From NCBI GenBank assembly GCA_028276305.1, contig JAPYWO010000031.1, positions 1-8,680 of the forward strand: 8,680 bases of DNA, in the 5' to 3' direction. The position numbers and the translations under genes were made by a program. Of the stretch, positions 1 through 5,847 are shown piece by piece. The notes under the pieces are model-generated. The model was given only the letters and a program-made list of their open reading frames with translations. It had not been told where the DNA came from and did no database searches. How positions within the stretch are numbered: position 1 is the stretch's first letter; each line of letters begins with the position of its first letter. Source of the stretch: Candidatus Thermokryptus sp. (GTDB lineage Bacteria > Bacteroidota > Ignavibacteria > Kryptoniales > Kryptoniaceae).

Positions 1-227
1 ATAATCTTTTCTTCTTCACACTTTGGAAGCCGGAATTTGGACTTAAAGCGATAAGAAGCGCTCTCCTCGTTGACCTTGTAGTTGGGTTGATCTCAAGCAG
101 ATTGATAAATTGGGAATACGGGGTGCTCGGCTTTACACTTGGTTCATTTATGTTCGCAATTACTTCAACTTGGTATATGCTGAAATTTTTAAAAACAATA
201 GATTACCAATACTATTCCGCTTTTTGA
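1..227 (+). CDS. pelG: C-terminal fragment of a polytopic membrane protein, probably the Pel exopolysaccharide transporter PelG
   Basis: An open frame runs in from the left edge (codons in phase with position 3) and stops at TGA 225-227, giving about 74 residues. The fragment has two likely membrane helices, around the stretches SALLVDLVVGLISS and GFTLGSFMFAITSTWYML. It ends in a short tail, KFLKTIDYQYYSAF. A final helix followed by a basic segment and a 'DY..(Y/F)..F' end is what I recall of the PelG family, a MATE-like, roughly 450-residue inner-membrane exporter that moves Pel-type exopolysaccharide across the cytoplasmic membrane. A Pel locus is supported by the DUF2194 deacetylase-like lipoprotein five genes downstream, a pairing I recall from Pel-like clusters. 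Only the tail is present, so another polysaccharide flippase or MATE protein cannot be excluded. The next gene starts one base after this stop, indicating co-transcription. Confidence 0.55.
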   Translation, partial: NLFFFTLWKPEFGLKAIRSALLVDLVVGLISSRLINWEYGVLGFTLGSFMFAITSTWYMLKFLKTIDYQYYSAF

Positions 228-228
228 G

Positions 229-1983
229 ATGTTTGAAAAAGTTCTCTACATATTAAAACTTCATCTCGGCATAGCTTTAATCTCATTCATCTTCTGGAAG
301 CTAAGGTTTTGGAGCGAATGCGATAAGCGGATTTGTTTTTGGAGACATTTCTATTTGTTCTTTACAATTTTGCTTTTCGCCTCATCGGTCGCAACCGCTT
401 TAAAATCGTTTGACCTGGCTTTCATAATCTTTCTTATCTCCCTTTTCATCTCGCTTGATTTCTTCGTCGCAAAAAGAGGCAAAAAATTTGAGATTTTTAA
501 AATAACTTTGAATCAAAAAATTTACGATTTGCTTGACGGAAACATCACCTTAAAAGTGAAACCTTTCAAAACGAAAATAAACATAACAAATATCATTGCG
601 GTCTTCACCATATATGTGCTTGGGTTATTTATGTGGGTAAAGCCAGCGTTTGAAAACGCCTCATTTTTCAATCTACATCAACACAATCTCCTCGTCAAAA
701 CGACATCAATTTTAACGAACAACTTCAACTTAACACTTACAAATCTTGGGATATGCTCACTTTCCGCTTTTTTTGCCTCAATTTTCGGAGTAAACCAACA
801 TCAAGTAATTCATTTATTCGGCGCTTTTAACTTCATGCTGTTATTTTCCGGGGTTTCAATCTTAACATTTAGGTTGACCAACGACTTAAAATCGGTGATT
901 TTGAGCGGTTCAATTATAGCGTTCATCTTCCCACATCTTAATTTGGTTTCCAATCCCGTTGAAGGAAGTTCTTTTTTACTTGGGATTTCATGGGCTCTTT
1001 TCATCTTATACTTTTGGAAGGATGAGAATTTAAACTTCACATTCAAGCTTGCCGGGATATTGAGCGCATTTTTAATTGACCTTTTCACTGGATTTATTTT
1101 AAGCATGTTGATCTTGACAGGGGAAATTTTTGAAATTTGGAAAAGGAAAGGGAAAATTTTCCCAATCTTTCTCGCTTTCCTGATTTTCCCATCGCTTCTC
1201 GTTTTTGAACTTTTCATTCTCCGCCAAAACCCCAAGCTTATGAGCTTAACTTTCACTTTGCTCTACAATCAGGAGATAGCCGATGTTGTATCCCGAGAGA
1301 TTCGTTTTTTTTCAACCCTTGTCTCACTGCTTGGCTCCATCATAGGATTTTTCTCCGGGTTGATGTTTTATAGCATATCAACTTTAAGCTTGATCGTGTT
1401 GATCTTGCTCTGCGAATTTTCAATTTTAAACTTCATCCCATATGAGCAACTTTACCCGCTTGCATTTATTCTATCAGTTATCTGGCTTTCCTTCCTTATA
1501 TCAAAAATTTTAAAGAGCGAAAAAACTTTACACGATGCTATAACTTTACTTGTGGCTTCTCTTGTCAGTGTCAGTGGTATTCTTGCAGGTTCTGTGAAAC
1601 TTGATGCCACGGTTGAACCTGATGAATTTGTAATTCTTGTTGAAAAAATACGCAAGGATAACTTGCCATTTTCATTCGCAATCGTCTCTCATCGTGGGAC
1701 AAGGGCGATGGTTGAAAATTGGGCATGGTTTATGGATTGGGAATATTTTGCAAAAAATTATATTTTAATAGATGATGTCAAAAATCTTTACGATGTGGTT
1801 TATGTTCTCGTTCCAGAGAAGGAAGCGATGAATAAAATAAACAGAGCGTTTTTACCACCGATTGAAAATCCGGCAGAGGTCCTTGACTCAATTTGTGTAA
1901 ACTATAAGTATGCGAGGACACAGATATATTTTAAAGGCAGGTATGTGAAAGCCTATAAACTAATGAAGTTAAAAAGTGATTGA
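229..1983 (+). CDS. Large polytopic membrane protein of unknown function with soluble C-terminal domain
   Basis: I do not recognise this 584-residue protein. By eye it has about 13 hydrophobic helices, near residues 8-24, 41-58, 61-80, 118-137, 173-187, 193-213, 221-240, 245-262, 272-296, 310-331, 360-379, 383-403, 409-425 and 434-453. A polar loop at about 82-117 interrupts them, and a soluble domain of about 125 residues (460-584) follows. The layout of many helices, a sizeable loop after an early helix (138-172, containing FNLHQHN) and a soluble C-terminal domain is like GT-C membrane glycosyltransferases. However, the usual acidic Asp/Glu motif in that loop is not evident, so I make no enzymatic claim. 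The ATG follows the previous stop by one base with no clear Shine-Dalgarno, implying translational coupling. The 3' end overlaps the phosphatase gene by 8 nt. Its place beside the PelG-like gene suggests a role in exopolysaccharide synthesis, assembly or export. Confidence 0.8.
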   Translation: MFEKVLYILKLHLGIALISFIFWKLRFWSECDKRICFWRHFYLFFTILLFASSVATALKSFDLAFIIFLISLFISLDFFVAKRGKKFEIFKITLNQKIYDLLDGNITLKVKPFKTKINITNIIAVFTIYVLGLFMWVKPAFENASFFNLHQHNLLVKTTSILTNNFNLTLTNLGICSLSAFFASIFGVNQHQVIHLFGAFNFMLLFSGVSILTFRLTNDLKSVILSGSIIAFIFPHLNLVSNPVEGSSFLLGISWALFILYFWKDENLNFTFKLAGILSAFLIDLFTGFILSMLILTGEIFEIWKRKGKIFPIFLAFLIFPSLLVFELFILRQNPKLMSLTFTLLYNQEIADVVSREIRFFSTLVSLLGSIIGFFSGLMFYSISTLSLIVLILLCEFSILNFIPYEQLYPLAFILSVIWLSFLISKILKSEKTLHDAITLLVASLVSVSGILAGSVKLDATVEPDEFVILVEKIRKDNLPFSFAIVSHRGTRAMVENWAWFMDWEYFAKNYILIDDVKNLYDVVYVLVPEKEAMNKINRAFLPPIENPAEVLDSICVNYKYARTQIYFKGRYVKAYKLMKLKSD

Positions 1984-3418
1984 GCGCCTTATAAAAATAT
2001 ACACGGAGAAATTCTCAAGGTTTTCAAAATCTAAGTTTGCTGTAGTTGACGGAAATGGGAAATTGATAGCTAAGACGGGTGAGTTTGAGGACTTTGAAAG
2101 CGGGATAAAAGTTGAGTTGATGTCAAATTATGGAACGATGTTTCTTTATGTTAAGCCGTCGGAGAACGCACAAATGGAAGTTGAGCTTTTGAAATTTTTA
2201 TACACCGAGCTTTTGAACTATGAGGGTTATATAGAACAACTTGTCAAGGAACTCGCAAATAGGCAAGAGGAACTTGGCATCGTTTATGACATCATCGCAA
2301 GGGCAAGTTTGGTATTTGATGAAGTTGAGATAGTGAAGATAATTATGGAGAAAATCAACTCAATTTTATCGCCAATGGCATGTATAATTGGAATTTTTGA
2401 AGGTGATGCTCTAAATCAAAAATACGCAAGTGGCGTGGTTGATGAGAATATGAAATTTGAAGCTGAAAGATTGATTGATAAAGCGATTAAACAAAGAAAT
2501 TTTATAATTTTGTCAAGGAAGATGGCTGTTCCGATGCTTTCGGGGGAAAAACCTATAGGTGGAATTTTTGTGTGTAGCGATAAAACTGAATTTGATACAA
2601 CGGATGCCAAACTTCTATTAACACTTGGTAACTATGCTGGTATAATACTTTACAGAAACCGACTTATTGAGGAGATAAAAAGAGCTGAGGTTGTAAGGCA
2701 CGAGATTGAGCTCGCAAAAAGGATTCAAGAAAATTTGCTCCCCAAGTTCATACCAAGATTTGAAGGTCTTGATATATTTGCACTCATAAAACCGAGCTCA
2801 GTCATAGGTGGTGATTATTACGATTTCATAACGGATAAAGGGAGGAGGATTTTTTTAATCGCCGATGTGTCAGGGCACGGTATAAGCTCGGCTCTTTTGC
2901 TATCAAGCTTGAGGAGCATTGTGAAATTAATGTATGAGTTTTCAAAGTCCACTGGTGACTTTCTTTCTCTTATAAACGATGTCATTTATAAAGACACCTC
3001 TGAAATAGGGATGTATTCAACGATTTTCGTGGGCGAATATAACCCAACAGAGGGGACGGTCACCTATTCAAACGCTGGTCATGTTCCACCTTTATTTTTC
3101 AGACGAAAAAACAATGAAATTTTTGAGCTTGAGGTTCACGGAGCGCCAGTGGGTTTGTTTGAAGGGGAAAATTACGAAGTCAATCAAATCTCACTTTCAA
3201 CCGGAGATATAATACTTGCCTTTACAGATGGTTTGACAGAACTGAGAAATGAAAGTGGCGAATTTTTTGGAATTGAAAACCTAAAGAAATTAATCTTTGA
3301 TACAAGGGATAAATCCGCCATGGAGATTTGCAATACGATTTATGAGAGCGCTTTGAAATTTAAGGGAAACGCCGAACAAAAGGACGATATAACATTGCTC
3401 GTAATAAAAAAGGTTTGA
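1976..3418 (+). CDS. GAF-domain PP2C-type serine phosphatase (SpoIIE/RsbU family)
   Basis: A 480-residue cytoplasmic protein with no membrane helices. Residues 1-65 are a small unassigned N-terminal segment. Residues 66-100 look helical or coiled, about 100-228 form a GAF-like sensor domain, and about 229-256 form the linker helix ending in LAKRIQENLLP, typical of RsbU/SpoIIE switch regions. Residues 257-480 are the PP2C domain. Metal-binding motifs are all present: GGDYYDF (D280), IADVSGHG (D297), YSNAGHVPP (364-372), FTDGLTE (D418) and KDDITLL (D470/D471). The enzyme is therefore predicted active. The family dephosphorylates phosphoserine on STAS-domain antagonists, and a STAS domain with an intact DSSG site is encoded two genes downstream. 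The start is GTG 1976, the first possible start after an in-frame TAA at 1961, overlapping the previous gene by 8 nt. The GAF domain presumably adjusts phosphatase activity; its ligand is unknown. Confidence 0.93.
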   Translation: MIERLIKIYTEKFSRFSKSKFAVVDGNGKLIAKTGEFEDFESGIKVELMSNYGTMFLYVKPSENAQMEVELLKFLYTELLNYEGYIEQLVKELANRQEELGIVYDIIARASLVFDEVEIVKIIMEKINSILSPMACIIGIFEGDALNQKYASGVVDENMKFEAERLIDKAIKQRNFIILSRKMAVPMLSGEKPIGGIFVCSDKTEFDTTDAKLLLTLGNYAGIILYRNRLIEEIKRAEVVRHEIELAKRIQENLLPKFIPRFEGLDIFALIKPSSVIGGDYYDFITDKGRRIFLIADVSGHGISSALLLSSLRSIVKLMYEFSKSTGDFLSLINDVIYKDTSEIGMYSTIFVGEYNPTEGTVTYSNAGHVPPLFFRRKNNEIFELEVHGAPVGLFEGENYEVNQISLSTGDIILAFTDGLTELRNESGEFFGIENLKKLIFDTRDKSAMEICNTIYESALKFKGNAEQKDDITLLVIKKV

Positions 3419-3423
3419 GGTGA
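3417..3423 (+). promoter_or_regulatory. Shine-Dalgarno site of the single-domain response regulator
   Basis: GAGGTGA lies 4 nt before ATG 3428 and overlaps the stop codon of the phosphatase gene. It is the clearest ribosome-binding site in the window. The other + strand genes seem to rely more on overlap and coupling, so the receiver may be translated at a higher or more independent rate than its neighbours. Confidence 0.6.
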
Positions 3424-3427
3424 TGAA

Positions 3428-3799
3428 ATGGCGTATAAAATTCTCGTAGCCGACGATGACATAACGGTTCAGCGATTGCTTGAGTTTATCCTGCGCAAAC
3501 TTGATGTTGAAATTTTAATAGCAGGTGATGGCGAAACCGCAATAGAGATGATAAGAAAAGAGAAACCCGAGCTTGTATTTCTTGATGTTATGATGCCTGG
3601 TAAAAACGGGATTGAGGTATGTCGCGAGGTGAAACAGGACCCAGAGCTCAAAGACATATATATCGTCATGTTAACCGCTATGGGGGAGGAATCTGAGGTA
3701 AGGGCTATGCTTGATTCAGGTGCTAATGAATATGTCCCGAAACCATTCAGCCCATCGGGAATAATTGAGATAGTTAAAAAAGTAATTTCGCAAAAGTGA
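3428..3799 (+). CDS. Single-domain response regulator (CheY-like receiver)
   Basis: A 123-residue protein made of one receiver domain with no output domain. The hallmarks are complete: acidic pair D10/D11 in VADDD, phosphoacceptor D53 in FLDVMMPG, T83 in MLTAMG, and K105 in PKPF. Such proteins take a phosphoryl group from a histidine kinase and act through protein-protein contact. Placed between a PP2C phosphatase and a STAS-domain protein, it may dock on one of them to set partner-switch output (inference); no histidine kinase is complete in this window. It begins 9 nt after the phosphatase stop. Its TGA (3797-3799) shares one base with the next ATG, so the two are coupled. It is also possible that it serves an unrelated kinase elsewhere. 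Confidence 0.95.
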   Translation: MAYKILVADDDITVQRLLEFILRKLDVEILIAGDGETAIEMIRKEKPELVFLDVMMPGKNGIEVCREVKQDPELKDIYIVMLTAMGEESEVRAMLDSGANEYVPKPFSPSGIIEIVKKVISQK

Positions 3800-5847
3800 T
3801 GTTAAGCAGAATCCTTAGAAAAGAGGAAAGGAAGCTTGTTGATGTGTGGAGGGAATTCGGGAAATTTATGTTTTTTGAAAAGTCGTCAGCTGAGGGTTTT
3901 GAATTTATATTTGATGTGCTTGAGGGCGTCTTTAAGGCGCCAGCTTACTATATTTACTCCGTCTCCGCTTCTGGTGAAGGTTTAATACTTGAAAGCATGC
4001 GTTTAAGAAGCGAAAGGATAGATAAACTTGATGAAGAGGTGAGCGAGTCAATAAAAGAGCCGGAGTTAAAGATGGTTTTAAGAGATGAATATAAAAACTT
4101 CGGTTACGCTTTGATTTGGGCTGGGGAATTCATCAACATCCCGCTTTATTTATCTGGCAAATATATCGGCAACGCCTTTTGTGGTCCATATGAGCGCGAA
4201 TCCCTTGACAAGGAAATAGTCCTCTGGATGAAGAATTTCTCAGAAGCTTGTGCCATCGCTTTGAGGCAGATAAAGCTTGGGGAGGAAATGCGCTCAAAAA
4301 TTCGCCTTCTTGAGTCACGGGCAAATGTCAGCAAAAAGATGCTTGGCTCAACTCTTGAAATGAATAAATTCTTAAACCTCCTTCTTGAACTTGCTATCAC
4401 CGCCACGGGAAGCGATGCTGGCTTTATAGCGATGTGGGATGACAAAGTCAAAAGGATGAAATTGAAAGCGAGCAAAAACCTGTCCGATGATTTTATAAAT
4501 AACCTTGACCTAAATCCCGACACTGGACTCTTTGAATGGGTCGGAGAGGAGATGATAGTTCGCGATTTTGATTTTTTGTTGAAGTTCAAGGTGAATTCAA
4601 TAATTGCAGTTCCGCTTGCGGAAGAGAAGAAATTGCTGGGGATATTTTCGCTGATAAATTTCAAGAAATTAAAACAATTTGAGGAATTCGCTCTGAAAAT
4701 TCTCTCTTCTTTCGTTGAGCAGATAAAAATCGTTGTTCAGAATTTTGACCTTTTTAACCAATTCAGCGAAAGATACCTGAAAACATTGATGGCTTTAGCT
4801 GAAGCATATGATATGAGAAGTGAATTTACAGCTGGACACTCAAACAGGGTTACGAACCTTGCGATTGAGATAGGGAAAAAACTTGGACTTGAAATGGAAA
4901 AAATCAGAGAGCTTAAAATTTCGGCTCTCCTTCACGATGTTGGCATGTGCGGTGTCGTTGACATAGGTGAGGACTACCAAGCTGATTTCAATCATCCGAT
5001 AATTGGAGCGAGCATGCTTGAAATTCTACCGATAAGCCCGGATATAATTGAAGGCGTTAGAACGCATCAAGAATGGTATGACGGGTGGGGTTTCCCTCAA
5101 GGTTTAAAAGGCGAGGAAATACCATTGTTTGGTAGAATCCTTGGACTTTGTGAATTTTTCGTTGAGATGTCATCAAATTCAAAGTTAAGAAAAGCGCTCA
5201 GCTACTCACAACTTGAAGCAGAGATAAGGCAAAGATCGGGCTCTCAATTTGATCCTAAAATCGTCTCTGCCTTTTTCTCAGTTATGAATGAAAAAAGGCA
5301 AAATGCGGGAACAAATTGGATTGAAGAGTGCTGGAAATTCAAAGGTGAGCCGAAAGATGTATGTTCAAGATGTCCTGTCTATGAAAGCAAATTGAAAAAG
5401 TGCTGGCAATCGCCTGAAAATATGTGCAGGTTTCACGGCGATTACACTTGCGATGAATGCTTCATTTTCCTTGAATGGATTGAAAGAGTAAAAACAAAAA
5501 AATTGGAAAGCAAAATGGAATACAATGTCACGGAAAAAAACAACTACGCAATAGTTAAACTTAAAGGGGAACTTGATGTCGGCAGTTCAATTCAAGCAAG
5601 AGAACTATTCAAGGGCTTGATTGAAAAGGGAAAGGTAAATATAATCATTGATTTTTCCGAGGTGACTTTCATTGACAGCTCAGGTCTTGGAATTATAGTT
5701 GTCGCTTACAGAAACGCAAAAGAAAAGGGCGGAACTATAAAATTCGCAAATGTCAATCAAAGGATAAGAAAACTTTTTGAGATAACGAGAACGGAGAAAC
5801 ATTTTGAATTTTACGAAACGCTTGACGATGCGGAAAGGTCATTTTAA
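3799..5847 (+). CDS. GAF-GAF-HD-GYP-like-Cys-rich(CW)-STAS multidomain signalling protein
   Basis: A 682-residue soluble protein (numbered from ATG 3799). GAF-like regions lie at about 30-160 and 185-315, the second introduced by a helical stretch. An HD-GYP-like domain spans about 325-500: AGHSNRV (H347), LLHDVGM (H379, D380), HPIIG (H399), then HQEWYDGWGFPQGLKGE (H423). The consensus is eroded: HDxGK reads HDVGM, HHE reads HQE, GYP reads GFP, and the late Asp (vaDvfDA) is Glu (LCEFFVE, E452). Residues 511-554 hold seven cysteines (C511, C522, C525, C535, C543, C551, C554) in a CW...CxxCP.Y...CW...C...CxxC pattern, probably a metal or Fe-S site. Residues 574-682 are a STAS domain with FIDSSGLG; S627 corresponds to the phosphoserine of SpoIIAA. 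The STAS domain is the likely substrate of the PP2C phosphatase two genes upstream. TGATG coupling favours ATG 3799 over GTG 3796. The 3' end overlaps the lipoprotein gene. Confidence 0.92.
   Translation: MLSRILRKEERKLVDVWREFGKFMFFEKSSAEGFEFIFDVLEGVFKAPAYYIYSVSASGEGLILESMRLRSERIDKLDEEVSESIKEPELKMVLRDEYKNFGYALIWAGEFINIPLYLSGKYIGNAFCGPYERESLDKEIVLWMKNFSEACAIALRQIKLGEEMRSKIRLLESRANVSKKMLGSTLEMNKFLNLLLELAITATGSDAGFIAMWDDKVKRMKLKASKNLSDDFINNLDLNPDTGLFEWVGEEMIVRDFDFLLKFKVNSIIAVPLAEEKKLLGIFSLINFKKLKQFEEFALKILSSFVEQIKIVVQNFDLFNQFSERYLKTLMALAEAYDMRSEFTAGHSNRVTNLAIEIGKKLGLEMEKIRELKISALLHDVGMCGVVDIGEDYQADFNHPIIGASMLEILPISPDIIEGVRTHQEWYDGWGFPQGLKGEEIPLFGRILGLCEFFVEMSSNSKLRKALSYSQLEAEIRQRSGSQFDPKIVSAFFSVMNEKRQNAGTNWIEECWKFKGEPKDVCSRCPVYESKLKKCWQSPENMCRFHGDYTCDECFIFLEWIERVKTKKLESKMEYNVTEKNNYAIVKLKGELDVGSSIQARELFKGLIEKGKVNIIIDFSEVTFIDSSGLGIIVVAYRNAKEKGGTIKFANVNQRIRKLFEITRTEKHFEFYETLDDAERSF

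Noticed and set aside
810..1256. Antisense open frame of 148 codons inside the membrane-protein gene
   Set aside because: It is complementary to hydrophobic coding sequence, has low-complexity Lys/Ser/Ile-rich composition and no recognisable domain; the + strand gene explains the region.
1305..1312. T8 run as a possible terminator or slippage site
   Set aside because: It lies in an intact reading frame with continuous membrane helices on both sides, and no GC-rich hairpin precedes it.
3796..3798. GTG as start of the GAF-HD-STAS gene
   Set aside because: ATG 3799 directly follows and forms the common TGATG stop/start coupling; the choice changes the protein by one residue.
4146..4664. Antisense open frame of 172 codons (and a 63-codon one at 4133-4324) inside the GAF-HD-STAS gene
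   Set aside because: They are opposite clear domain-coding sequence, have no domain, and their Ser/Arg-rich composition is typical of complementary-strand artefacts.
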